A DNA stretch of 64,000 nucleotides from Euborellia annulipes. Its lineage: Eukaryota; Arthropoda; Insecta; Dermaptera; Anisolabididae. The translations under genes and the position numbers were made by a program. Under the pieces are notes generated by a model, which had not been told where the DNA came from, did not search any database, and saw only the letters and a program-made list of their open reading frames with translations. Positions 23,123-33,948 of this stretch are shown piece by piece. The stretch is from NCBI GenBank assembly GCA_023213315.1, contig JAKCPI010005089.1:186001-250000 (forward strand). Direction: 5' to 3'. Every line of letters begins with the position of its first letter. The stretch's first letter is position 1.

Positions 23123-24855
23123 AAATGACTAAGGGGACGTTTTTGGTCAAGGCAAATTTATTGGGCGATCAATTATAAGAATTAAAAGAAATAATTCATA
23201 ACTTGTTTGTATTTCCTCGTATTTAACAAAAAAAGAAATTAATATAAAAAAATTATTTTTTTATTAAATAGAGATTTTTAAATGAACAAAAATCGCTCGA
23301 TTTTTTTTGTAAATTTTAAATAGCTCAGTATTCGGAAGTAGAAAAATGTATGAAAATTTTTCAAAATAAATATACGCACTCACGAAAATTATAAATATAA
23401 AATAATAATATAAAAATGATAAGAACAAATTTTCAAGAAATAAACTCAACTCAAACACCCCCCCCCCCCCCGTCAGTTATAAAAAATTATTTTTCTTTTG
23501 TCCAGTGGGAGATGCCCGGGCCCTCCCTTGGAATTCCCAAAAAACAATCTGTAATATTTTTGTAAGTTTTTTTTTTTTTTTTTTTTACATTCAATTAATA
23601 TTTATTAATTTATATTTATACATAAACAACTGTGAAATCTTCATTTTCAAAATTTTAGATAATAAATTTTAAAACCAAATATACATAAGTAAATAAATAA
23701 AAACTCACAATTAATAAAATACAAAAATTAAATCACAAAATCTATAAAAAAAAAAGAAAAATAAAATTTAACACCATAAAATATTAAAAACAAATCCTAA
23801 ATTGAAATTCTTACCAAGTTGATATCTGCAAGTTGAAAAATACAGTCTCTGAAATTATTTGTAGGATTTAAATCAAAACCAAATGGAAGAACTCCACAAA
23901 GATATGTGCAACAGGAAGTTAGTTAGTTGCTTGCTAAAACTGTTTTGGTTAAGATAAAAGGTTTTAGAACTTTTTTTTTTGTCTTTCTCTCTGCAGTTAC
24001 TAAAAAGTAAAAGAAAAAAAATTAATTAAATAAATTATATAATAACTAAAACAGAATTGTTTAATATATCCTATTTTAAAATTTAAAAAAAATTTATTTT
24101 AGCCAATTGGTTGTATTGTATCTAGTATTTAGGCAGTGCGTCTTCGTTATATATTAACAGCACTGTACTAGGAAAAATTTTATTAACATTTTAAGAAAAA
24201 TAAGGATTCTAGACTCACATGATTTCTCCTAATTCATAGTTCAAAAATACACTCTTTTGCATCGTGTAATAATTGCATTAAAATTTTAATCACACTTTAT
24301 CAGAAGTAAAGTTGATCTGGACTTTTGTAGAGATTCTTAAATTTTTCTGTATCAATAATTCTGTTTTTTAAAAATATTAATAAATTAGTAAAATAAACTT
24401 AACTAAATTCTTGGTCGCCAGGGGATTGAATCTTACATTAATCATATCATTTAAATTATTAATATTAATATATAAAAAAAATTTTAATCTTATTCATAAA
24501 TAAGTCGCATTGACCTTTAGCCTGTCCGTCACGGCTCATTTAGTCTAGTCATTGACTTTATACTTTTTAATAATTTAATGATAATATTTTGAATATCATT
24601 AAATTAAATACCAATAAGTAGTATAACAAAATTCTTTTTTACTTTTCGGTCTGTTTTGTGAACTCAATAATTAATTTGTAATTTAAATTCGTCTATTTAT
24701 GATGATTTTTTTTTAATTTTTGTCATATTTTTTTTTTTTAAAGCTTATACTCAGCTTTGTCCGTCTGTCCATCCGTCCGTGAGTTATTCATCTCACAAAC
24801 AACATACATTAAGCTTAGGGATTGGCATCGAGTTTTTTTCATTTAAGAGTTGCTC

Positions 24856-24890
<35 letters not shown>

Positions 24891-25071
24891 CTCGATGTTG
24901 AAATAATCCAAACATTCAGGGATAATAGTATTTTTTTTTTTTTTTGTTATGCCACGGATTTTTGTTACAAAGAATGTAAATGGTGTTCTTAGCCAAATCG
25001 TGTGTGCTGAATTTGAAAATGAAATCAACTATCGGGCTGATAATTTTTGTAACTTTCCGTATTATCTAGAA
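23123..25071. other. Intron of both genes, no gene seen
   Basis: AT-rich, with a C-tract (23457-23471) and long T-tracts (24862-24886). The open frame at 24949-25209 runs into the hAT element and shows no domain I recognise. Confidence 0.4.
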
Positions 25072-25724
25072 GAGTGTTTTTCAAACTGTGGGTCGCAACC
25101 CCGTGGAGGGTCGCAAGGAAGAAAGTTCTACACTACAATAAAAACACAATTTCAGGGCTCATACAAGGGTGGGGATAAAGGGGGTAATTACCCCCTCCCC
25201 TCCCCGTGATTTGAGAAAAATTTTTTTTGGGATTTAAATTTTATTTTTAAAATAAAATTTTAAAAATTTGATTTGTATTTATATTCTGGTAAACAAGTAC
25301 AGAATACACCCCTTTAAATTACGTGAAATCTTCTGGATCCGCTCTTGGATGTATTGATATTTTTCAAAAATTTGTCAAATCGTGGTACTATTTTTGAAAT
25401 ATCAACAATCAAATCATTTTCTAACTGAAGTCTATTTCTCTTTTTAGTTTTAATCTGCACAATTGAAGAGAACGTCAGTTCACATAGATAAGGAAGTGGC
25501 GAATGGCACTAATAATTTTAAAGCTTCCCTTGCCAGCTCTGGTTTTCTTTTCATCCAAAACAAATCAGCGAATGAAATTCCATTTTAAGCATGCCGTCAG
25601 CAGCTAGAAAAGTCTTTTAATTTACTAACTTTTTGTTTGTCTATGGACATGGTTTATGAAGGGGTTCGCCAGAATTTTTCAAGCTGTAAAGGGGTCGCGT
25701 ATTCAAAAAGATTGAAAAACACTG
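25072..25724 (-). mobile_element. hAT transposon remnant with target duplication
   Basis: The left end GAGTGTTTTTCAAACTGTGG (25072) and the right end AGATTGAAAAACACTG (ending 25724) are hAT-type inverted termini. The flanks ATCTAGAA (25064-25071) and ATCTACAA (25725-25732) agree at 7 of 8 positions. It retains the 3' end of a transposase gene on the minus strand but is internally deleted. A GC-rich fragment near 25150-25206 resembles 47025-47085 and may be a nested repeat. Confidence 0.8.
25314..25583 (-). pseudogene. hAT transposase C-terminal relic, frameshifted
   Basis: Minus-strand translation in one frame gives the segment RKPELAREALKLLVPFAT, then one frame over PYLCELTFSSIVQIKTKKRN, continuing with NRLQLENDLIVDISKIVPRF and a stop at 25314. 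This is the conserved C-terminal dimerisation region of FAM200/ZBED-like hAT transposases. A single-base shift separates the two parts, near 25490. The DNA-binding and catalytic parts are missing, so it is a dead copy. Confidence 0.8.
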
Positions 25725-25732
25725 ATCTACAA

Positions 25733-27721
25733 GATATTTCCACACATGACAATCAATTCAGAAATCCAGGAAATTTATTCTGCACTCGTTTTGCTGTAGT
25801 CTTTGCTGTTTACATTTGGAACTCTTGTTGCCAGAGCGTGTCATTTTGAAATACATAAGCTGACGTAAGCAGACTCCAGGCAATTTCTCTTATGAGTAGG
25901 CCTAATAGTTAAATAATAAGTTGGAGCCCTAAAATCATTATTTGTTCTATATATACCACCATTTTTAATTCCTTTTTTTTCTTTCAAATATGATCTATTT
26001 TGAATATTATAACATTAAGGCTGCGTTATCAGTGTTTTGTTTCATAACTTTTAATTTTTTGAATATTTCGTTAAATTTAAACCTGAGAGTTGATGAACAA
26101 CTTTTTTTTATATAATCTCGTTAATTATTTATTTTAATAGGTCTATATAAAATAAAATTTGAAAAAGGAAAGCCGAGACATAATTAATTAACAAATTATC
26201 TCTCTCGTTTTCTTGATTCTTTTCAACATGTTTCTTATAAATATATTTTTAAATAGAAGGTTCCTGAGATAGATTTATTTTTGATTACCTTCCTTTTAGG
26301 GTCTTTTATAATCATAATTTAATATAAAATTTCCAATTAGTTTTTCCAAATAAAGAATATTCATTTAGTTTTTTTTTAATAAATAAAAAAATCTAATGGA
26401 AAAACTTTTGAAGACATAATCAATAAATTATTTTAACATTTAATGAATACGTCAAAAAAGAAAAATGTATAATTACTAACGTTCTAATTCAGGAACAACT
26501 TCCGAAACAAGTAAAATTTCGCCTTGGAACAATTAATTTAATTAAGTTGGAAAAGATTGTTATTTTTATATTATATATCTTTCAACACGTAGGCGAGAAT
26601 TAGTTAGATATATTACACAGCGCTTGCGATGATATTAATAAAGCCAATTTAATATTACTGTGCTACAGCGATTTGACTAAATGCTGTTAAGTGTTATAAA
26701 GCATAGTTAATAATATTAAAATAATCGCGCATGCCAGCATTTTATGAGCTTTAATAAAATATATATAATTTTTATTATTTTTTTTTTAACAATTATTAAA
26801 TTAATCGTATGTTTAAAATTACCCAGAATATGTTAATATTTGATTTGGTTTGGTAGTAGAAAATAGAGTTATAAATCGAGAAAGAGGATTTTTTCTTGAT
26901 AGGGCTTCTATTTCTTATTATTAACAGATGAAAAGAATTGAATAAATCCTGTGAATGCTGTGTGGAATAAAATTAATATTTATATGTATATATAATCATA
27001 TATACATATACATATATACTCAGAAAAGAGATACTCTATCAATTGCATTATTGCATTGTGTGCTTAGATCAGAAAATGCGAGATTTAACACATTAGATAT
27101 GATTCTAAATTACAAAATACAAATAAATTAGCTAAAATAATAAATAATACTGAGACACATTACACATGTACCAAATCCTACTGTGTGATATCAGCATATC
27201 TAGACAGAACGAACTAATTTGACTATAGGAATGAGAAATTACCACATACCTTGGTTAGACACCTAAACCCACTGGAATGAAATAATTATGATAGCATAAT
27301 TTTTATATATAGAAACATTAAAATATTTTATGCTGGGGGTATTCTAAACATTGATCAAATTTAGATGTTTATCTGAATAAATCTAAAATTGGAAACTAAA
27401 CATTAATCAACATCATAGAAAATCAAATAAATAAATAAATAAATAATAATTTGATATATATACATATATATCGGATAAAATTTCATTTCATTTATTTATT
27501 ATATGATTTAATAATAACATAATATTAAGGAGATTAATTATAACTTGTTATTACAAGATAAATAATTGTCTATGAATTTTCAATGGCCGACCTCGTTCGC
27601 TCGCTAAACGTATGATTGAGTTTAAAAAAATATATATAAATAGGGGATAGGATAATCAAAGGTTTGCACGATGAAACGAACGAGGTTGGCGGAAAATGTA
27701 GAATTTTAGAGGGACGGGTAC
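25733..27721. other. Intron of both genes, no gene seen
   Basis: AT-rich throughout, with a (TA)n/(CATA)n patch at 26975-27020 that is nearly self-complementary, and AAAT repeats at 27425-27445. Confidence 0.4.
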
Positions 27722-27874
27722 CTGGTAGCGTTGGCCGCAGCAACGGCCGCAACAAGCGTGGAGAAGTCCAGGTCTGCTCGAGGCAGAATGGGCTGGACTT
27801 GCTAACGGGGACGGAGATCCCGGTCTTTTCGGTTGTCCGTTATATGGGATCTCCATCTCGACGAATTCCCTGTC
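27722..27874 (-). CDS. Shal: Shal (Kv4) potassium channel, C-terminal exon
   Basis: The acceptor TTGTTCAG precedes 27874 and the donor CTACCAG/GTACCC follows 27722; the exon is 51 codons, phase 0 at both ends. It begins DREFVEMEIPYNGQPKRPGS, continues PSPLASPAHS and ends in a cysteine cluster HACCGRCCGQRYQ. This Pro/Ser-rich and Cys-rich stretch is characteristic of arthropod Shal C-terminal tails, directly after the dileucine segment carried by the previous exon. It acts in the cytoplasm, where Kv4 tails bind auxiliary subunits and direct surface targeting. The open frame at 27664-27897 on the other strand is its shadow. Confidence 0.93.
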
Positions 27875-28002
27875 CTGAACAACACAAAAAAAAATAAATT
27901 AATTGATAAATAAACATTAGGGCTTAAGGGGATTTAAAGTAACTTAGGAAATTTATGATGAATTCAGGAAATGAAAGAAACAGTATCACAGTAGTTTCAG
28001 GA

Positions 28003-28335
28003 AGTTTTTTTCTTTTCGCAGGTTGTTAGGCAAAATGTAATAAAGAAAGACTTTATTTTCATTGGAAATTTTAATGGAATAGACGACCAGTGCGCATTGT
28101 CCTGGTTTCGGCCACAAGGACCATCGTCAGGCCTGTGAAAATACATCAAATTGTCAACAGGGTATATATAGATCACAAGTAGAATACACAATTTTTGAAA
28201 TATTTTCAACTCAATCTCAAATTCACTACATATATATACAACACAAAAACAAAATAAAATAAAATCTTAAAAAACATTTTCAATTTTTCCTTTTTTTTTA
28301 ATTTTGCTTAACAACCTGCGAAAAGAAAAAAAACT
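28003..28335. repeat. Foldback element with an internal hammerhead-like motif
   Basis: Ends TTTCTTTTCGCAGGTTGTTA (about 28008) and TAACAACCTGCGAAAAG (ending near 28325) are inverted repeats, extended by poly-T/poly-A. Between them, reading on the minus strand, lies the most complete hammerhead-like motif of the window (28134 to 28081). It lies in the Shal intron just upstream of the 27722-27874 exon and so would be transcribed in sense orientation with Shal. Confidence 0.7.
28081..28134 (-). ncRNA. Hammerhead-like ribozyme motif, all three helices present
   Basis: On the minus strand: helix I AGGC (28134-28131), CTGACGA (28130-28124), one extra T, helix II GGTC/GGCC with loop CTTGT (28122-28110), GAAA (28109-28106), helix III CCAG/CTGG with an 11-nt loop (28105-28087), TC as the UH cleavage site (28086-28085), and GTCT (28084-28081) closing helix I with a G-U pair. 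Every conserved core position of the hammerhead is present. The extra base after the CUGANGA box is shared with the other copies here. Cleavage would fall between 28085 and 28084. Confidence 0.6.
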
Positions 28336-28439
28336 TGAAACTAGGTTAGGAAATTTAATAAAAAAAAATTTTAATATATTTATAACAAGTTGTAGCTGTT
28401 ATTATAATTAGATTAATGATACAAAGGGGATCAGCAATA

Positions 28440-28935
28440 ATGGTTGATTTATGAATTTTAATTAAAATCGTAAGAGTCAATTTTGAAAAAGTACTTCACT
28501 AAAGTACCTACTAGTACTTTTTGGACGATTTTGTTCAAAAGCTTATTTTAAAATATATATTCTCATTTTGCCCTGAAAATTGTTTAAAGTACATATTACT
28601 GATGTATTTCCGTTTTTTCAAATTCTCATTTTTGGCTCTTCCTTCCATAGAGCCAATGTTAAATCCCTATGGGGATTTGCATGTTAATTTCGATTCAAAA
28701 GGGGGTCCCCTTTGGAACTTTTTACACATTAAAAAAAAATTTTCCAATTCTTATGAAATTTTGTATTTATTTAGGATTCTCTATTGTGTATAAAATATCC
28801 AAATATAAGATTAAAACTTTGAAAAATAACCAAAGTTTATTTCAAACAGTCAGCATTCAAAAAGCAAGATGCTATGGGAAAGTAAATATTTCTCGACACA
28901 AAAAAATCAGGTGCGACGAGTCACACCAGATGTTT
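28440..28935 (-). repeat. Family A repeat copy
   Basis: Carries the family blocks in inverse order, for example GGCTCTTCCTTCCATAGAGC (28635), AACATTGGC inverse and CTCGACACAAAAAAATC (28895) with the start of the terminal hairpin TCACACCAGATG (28920). The segment 28440-28545 is in the opposite sense (AAAATCGT...GATTTTGTTCAAAAGCTTA), so two copies or an internal inversion meet at about 28550. The two overlapping open frames here are not genes. Confidence 0.6.
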
Positions 28936-29240
28936 CTGTTATGATCAACAAAGCCATCATCATCCCTTCAAGAGTATATTTATATTATTAGCATGTAAAA
29001 TATATTTTGTCTTTAAAATTTTAATACAGTTCCTGTGAATTTAGTCGAATGTGGGACATTCAACTAAATACACATGAACTAAGTATTTTATGAATTATAA
29101 ATACATTCGACTAAATTCACATGACCTGTATTGAAATTTTAAAGACAAAATCTATTTTGTATGTTAATAATATAAATATACTCTTGAAGGACTGATGATG
29201 GCTTTGTTGATCATAGCCGAAACGTTCCAAAATAAAGAGT
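28930..29240. repeat. Foldback with hammerhead-like motif in each arm
   Basis: The left arm (GATCAACAAAGCCATCATC, 28943) and right arm (GATGATGGCTTTGTTGATC, 29194) are inverted copies, continuing inward through AAATTTTAA and TTCGACTAAAT blocks to about 29045/29100. It adjoins a family A copy on the left. Confidence 0.75.
29180..29240 (+). ncRNA. Hammerhead-like motif, helix I imperfect
   Basis: CTGATGA (29192-29198), one extra T, helix II GGCT/AGCC with an 11-nt loop, GAAA (29219-29222) then CGTT. Distal helix I pairs ACTCTT (29180-29185) with AAGAGT (29235-29240), but the helix next to the core needs a bulged A (GGA against CC). The left arm (minus strand, about 28964-28930) has lost the core C and GAAAC is preceded by AACA instead of AGCC. 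Confidence 0.45.
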
Positions 29241-29611
29241 GTTAAATAAAATAGATGCTTTTTATTATTGGCTGCATCATTAATCTAAAAAATTTTAAAT
29301 TTTAAATACTAGCAAAAAATGCATAAATTTATAAATTATACAAATATATTTTCCATAGATACACTCTCCAGACATTCTACATAAAATATACAGCAATAAA
29401 ATTTTTTTTTTAAATTCTCTTATCCTTATTCATGCCTTTCTACTTTACTTACTCTTTTATATAAATTGCTGCCTGCCCCCCCCCCCCTTTTTTTCCAGAA
29501 AAAATGAATTCTGCCAACATGCATGATTCATGATTATTTTAGCATGGTGTTGATGCTAAAATATCAATATTTCCACTAATATTGCACAATGTTTTTTTTT
29601 TTAATAAAAAA

Positions 29612-30420
29612 TATGGTGTGACTGACGCACATACACAACTTTCTCTTACCTTTCGGTAAGAGAAAGTTGTGCAACGTGCTGTTCACACCAGATTTTTTGT
29701 GTCGAGATATATTTAGTTTCCTATAGCATATATTCAAAAAATTTCCATAGGTATTTTAAATGTTGACTGCTTGAAATAAACTTTCGTTATTTTTCAAAGT
29801 TTTAATCTCATATTTGAATATTTTATAGAGAATCCTAAATAAATACAAAATTTCATAAGAATTGGAAAAATTTTTTTTTTAAATGTGTAAAAAGTTCCAA
29901 AGGGGGTGAATCGAAATTAACATGCAAATCTCCATAGGGATTTAACATTGGCTCTATGGAAGGAAGAGCCGGAAAATGAATTTGAAAAATCTGAAACCTT
30001 TCCTATGAAGTACAAGAGAAAAGTGTGCTTCAAAAGACTTCAAGGGCAAAATAAGAATATACATTTTAAAGAGCATGTAAAAAATAACTTATTTTTGAAT
30101 TTTTATCAAAATCGTTCGAGCAAATTTTGAGAAAATCAAAAAAAAACTGAAAAAATACATCAGTAAAGTACTAGTACTTTTTGGCCGATTTTGTTTAAAA
30201 GCTTATTTTGAGTGTCCGGGAAGGTACCTAACTTAAATATAAAATTTCAATCCGGTAGCTCAATTCCTTCATGCTTAAAATCCTTATACACAGACACACA
30301 GACACAGACTAATTTTTTTGGACACAGGGGACCTCAAAACATGGATCTCCATCAAAATCTCGACATCGGATTTTTGACAGAAAAGAGACCAGAAAAAGTG
30401 AATTGTTAACTTAAGATGAG
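29612..30420 (+). repeat. Family A repeat, near full-length copy
   Basis: Starts with the terminal hairpin (ATGGTGTGACTGACGCACAT at 29612; stem ACTTTCTCTTACC/GGTAAGAGAAAGT with loop TTTC; CACACCAGATTTTTTGTG) and runs through all family blocks to GACATCGGATTTTTGACAG near 30362. Two small open frames inside it are not genes. Confidence 0.75.
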
Positions 30421-30640
30421 AATTTTTTTAAAATTTAGCTTTTCAAAAGGAAGAAAGTCAAATGACCCACCCATGAACCAAAAATATGGGAGTCTTAAAC
30501 TAAAAGACCACAGTTATTTTTAAATATAATTCACATATTCATATATTTGACGATATTATAATACAGTATTATACAAATAAAAAAAAGTAAATTTCATGCA
30601 CCATACACATTCAGATTTATCTAACGAAGAGAATACTCAC

Positions 30641-30829
30641 TGTGGTTTTCTCAAGACATCTTAACAAATGATGGTGTTGCAGCTCGAAGATATCTTCTTG
30701 ATGATAAGTCTCATCAAGCTCCATACCCGATTCTTGAGCTGCCATTCTGGCCTCAGCTGCCTTCTTCTTACTGACGAACGCGGCTCCGGAAGAGGCTTTT
30801 GCGATTCGAATCCGAGCTAATCGTGCTTT
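30641..30829 (-). CDS. Shal: Shal (Kv4) potassium channel, proximal C-terminal exon
   Basis: The acceptor ATTATAG lies before 30829 and the donor ACCACA/GTGAGT after 30641; 63 codons, phase 0 at both ends. It starts KARLARIRIAKASSGAAFVS, carries an Ala/Lys-rich segment, then EDIFELQHHHLLRCLEKTT. The HHHLL...LEKTT block is the conserved Kv4 dileucine motif known to direct somatodendritic targeting. It joins the pore exon (ending KAQR) and continues into DREFVE of the next exon, matching the usual Shal order. It sits entirely inside the first intron of the plus-strand gene. Confidence 0.95.
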
Positions 30830-31437
30830 CTATAATATAATATAAAAATACAATAGAAATATATTAATTTATAAATAATACACATTACCTAGATCCTTTT
30901 TTCACCCTTACTATACAAAATTTTCTAACTAAATTTGTCGCTGATCAATAAGAAAGCAAAGAAATTCTTAATACTACCATTTAATTGATATTCCAATAGA
31001 TTCCAATGGCCTATTGCATTTACATTGACGAGTCGTCCCTAAGACTATATTATCAAGAAATATTTTAAATCCTTAAGGGATAGGGACAGGAAAAAATTAT
31101 TTTGAGAAACTTTTCTTTTTCTGGGCGAATATCTCAAATAATGTTTAAGATATCGGGGCCAGATTTTTGTTATATAAAACTAGAATAAATAAAGGTTATT
31201 TTAAGCGCAAGTTCAAAAAAAAATTAATCTGCCAAAAAGAATGGCAGAGGCTTGAAGTTGAAATAAAGATATTTTTTCTAATGTTATATAAAAAAAAAAA
31301 TCAATACTGAATACAATTCCAAATATATGTATATAATGACAACTAACAGGTATGATTTTCATTCTGTAATAATGATTTTAAAACTATATTTATAAAAGAA
31401 ATCGTTTAAATTAAAATAGCTCCGAAGATGGCTTTAA
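30830..31437. other. Shared intron, no gene seen
   Basis: AT-rich; no recognised repeat or open frame. Confidence 0.4.
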
Positions 31438-31822
31438 GGTGCGCGTCTCGAAAAACCGTTAAAACACGATTGACTCGAGGCGGCAAGAGATGGCGTTAGT
31501 TTTTCCCAGAGGAATACAAGGGATTTATTCCATTTCATTTTAAAGTTTCCAGCTAATTAATTAAGGGTAGAAAATTAATTATTTTTTAACACAATGATTA
31601 CTAATTTAATTATCTACAACTTATAGAGCTCCTTTTTTTAAATATTATTTATTTAATGAGATTAATCTAAAAAAAAATTTTTATTTTTTCGAAAATCAAA
31701 AAAAGGGCTTCTATAAGTTGTAGATATTTTAAATAGCTTTAATTAAAAAAAAATTTGAGGTCGATAGCTTTAAAATTGTGGCCGCTGGAAACTCACAAAA
31801 TTAGCACCCCGAGACGCGCACC
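31438..31822 (+). mobile_element. TTAA-flanked MITE, copy 2
   Basis: Perfect inverted ends GGTGCGCGTCTCG and CGAGACGCGCACC, flanked on both sides by TTAA (31434-31437 and 31823-31826). The body is the reverse orientation of the copy at 17898-18268 (shared GGCGGCAAGAGATGGCGTTA and TTTCCAGCTAATTAATTAA). It lies in a Shal intron and a plus-gene intron at once, about 500 bp from the plus exon at 32323. Confidence 0.88.
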
Positions 31823-32322
31823 TTAACCAAAGCCGAAACCTCAGCTGTTAAAAATATATTTTTTTAAAGAAAAAATTCTGGCTGCGTTTTCTTCTTTCAT
31901 TTACAAATTCCACCAGCCTTATACTAAAGATTAAGTCGAATAGAAATTTTACATGGACGAGTCGTCCAATATATTTTTCTTGTAATATATTTTTTAGAGG
32001 ACTCTTGATCTGTTTTATCCTATTAACTTGGTCATGAGTAAATGCGCCTTACATTTGTCATTTCATGCTGATTCAAATAATTTTAAAATAAATCTGGAAT
32101 TTTTTTTTTATTTCATTTGATGTCAATTATGAATGTGAGAAATAATAAAGGCCCTAGGGAGAACCACACGTGTAATTAAATATTCATTAAGCTCGAAGTA
32201 ATATTACATATTATTTTCAATCTGTTAAATTAATTTTAATTTTTTATGCGTTTGATTTGTAAAACAAAATCTTTTGAATTGTTGTTTTACAATTTTTAAA
32301 ATAAATTTTATTTTGTTTGCAG

Positions 32323-32436
32323 ATGCGACAGGCTCATTACAACAAAGAAAACTTCTTGAAACTTATGGGAGTGACACATTTGGATATGACGCCGGTTCCC
32401 ATATGCGCCTGTGAGCCTGCTATCTTCGTACCAAAA
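32323..32436 (+). CDS. Unrecognised plus-strand gene, second exon
   Basis: The acceptor TTTTGTTTGCAG lies before 32323 and the donor CCAAAA/GTAAGT after 32436; 38 codons, phase 0 at both ends, matching the flanking exons. The product is MRQAHYNKENFLKLMGVTHL followed by DMTPVPICACEPAIFVPK, with a CxC pair that would add to the CxxC at the end of exon 1. It lies within the Shal intron between 30829 and 32600, 163 bp from the Shal pore exon. I chose splicing over an internal ATG start because the frame and phase continue from 21562. Confidence 0.7.
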
Positions 32437-32599
32437 GTAAGTAATACGCCTACTATATTCGATATTCGGACTTCATCTGACAATGAAGAAAATCAATTTT
32501 CTTATTTTTGACTATCACGAGGCTGATTGTGGGTCATTAATAGTTAAAAAATTTTTAACGAAGGAGTAAAAGCCTTTTTAATGTGCCTCTCTCCCTCAC

Positions 32600-32762
32600 C
32601 CTTTGTGCTTTTCGCTTGTCAGCTCGCTGATTTTGGTGATAGATGCGACTGAAATTGGAGACGATGACGGGGACGGGTAGCGCGATGACGAGCACACCAC
32701 TCAGTGAACACACCCCACCGACTATCTTGCCGGCAATCGTTTCCGGGACCATGTCGCCATAT
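32600..32762 (-). CDS. Shal: Shal (Kv4) potassium channel, selectivity filter and S6 exon
   Basis: The channel conducts the rapidly inactivating A-type K+ current; this exon supplies the pore exit. It starts one base into a codon (acceptor TTTGTTTCAG), completing the glycine of GYGD, and reads [16 protein letters not shown], then S6 ([20 protein letters not shown]) with the PVP gate hinge, and [16 protein letters not shown]; the donor AAAGG/GTGAGG follows 32600. Length 163 nt, phase 1 in, phase 0 out. The exon boundary inside GYG matches the known Kv4 gene layout. The upstream exon(s) for T1, S1-S5 and the pore helix are not visible to the right, so the intron exceeds 31 kb. Confidence 0.97.
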
Positions 32763-33948
32763 CTGAAACAAATAAGAATACACCCGCAAACTTAATGAAA
32801 GGCGAATAAGTTTAGTCCACAGTTTGTAAGATTAGCATCTGATGGCACGCCTTGAGCGGAAAAATTTACAAATATTATGATAATAAAATTATATTAAAAT
32901 AGAAAAAGTTTTTCATCAGTATTTTTTTTCACCCGACTCCGTCAATTGCGAATGTTGCTTGATCTTTGATTTCTGATTGGTTTGTTGTTTCAGGATAAGA
33001 TAAGTAAATTTTCGTCTCTGTTTTCTTTCGCAGGGCGGTATATACTATAAATAATTACCTATAGTATTTTATTCTATTGAAGATTTAGTCTCTCTAAGCT
33101 CAAAATACTATCTGTATCAACCAAAAATATCCACCCTACGTGACAACCAACACACATATCGACGCTCTCAGTAGAAAAGTTTCTAACTCCACTTTTTTTC
33201 GAAAATCATTTTTTTGTATTTTCTGTTGAAAAATATCATTCTCCCTATGCCCTGAACTGGATAAGAGCGTAATTCAAATTTTTCAGTTCGAAAAGTTTTT
33301 AACAGTGTTTAACATTGGCTCTAACAATGACAATGAAATGTTTTTTGGCTCTCCTGAAAAATAAACAAAATATATAGGGTAAGAGAAAGTAAAATGGAGT
33401 TAGGCACTTTACTAATTAGAACGTCGATATGCATTTAATATTTATTTGCTCATACAGACAAAATTTTTCAAATGCCTTAATTAATTTAATCTAACAATCT
33501 TTTCAAAAACATTCAAAAAATATATATTAGTATCATCTCTCTAATCTCGTCTCTAAGCTCTCTAGGAAGGGCTCTAGTCAAATCTCTAGATGGATACTTT
33601 TGGTTGATATAAATTTTGAATTGAAAGGACTTAAACTTAAAAACAATGAGACCGAGTTAAATTTTAATAAGAGCTTCCCACCTTCAAGGCAAATTTTTAT
33701 ATCGAGAGTATTGAGATGCAAATTTTAGGTCAAAAAGTTAAAATTTATTTACCTATTTTTCTATTTTATTTTTAATTCTTTTGCGTGTCTTAAAAATATT
33801 TCTGGCGGAAAAGTTTGCTGACTTGAAGTGAAGCGACCAGCCCTAATATTTAATTGGGTCCTGACTTGCCTTTATCGAGACCTAGACGTCGGCCTAATAA
33901 ACGATTAAAGAATTATATATATCATGTGTTGGTCCATGAGTTAATTAT
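32763..33948. other. Intron of both genes, no gene seen
   Basis: Contains a one-ended fragment (GAAGTGAAGCGACCAGCCCT, 33826-33845) of the 3366-3810 family. Otherwise unrecognised AT-rich DNA. Confidence 0.4.
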
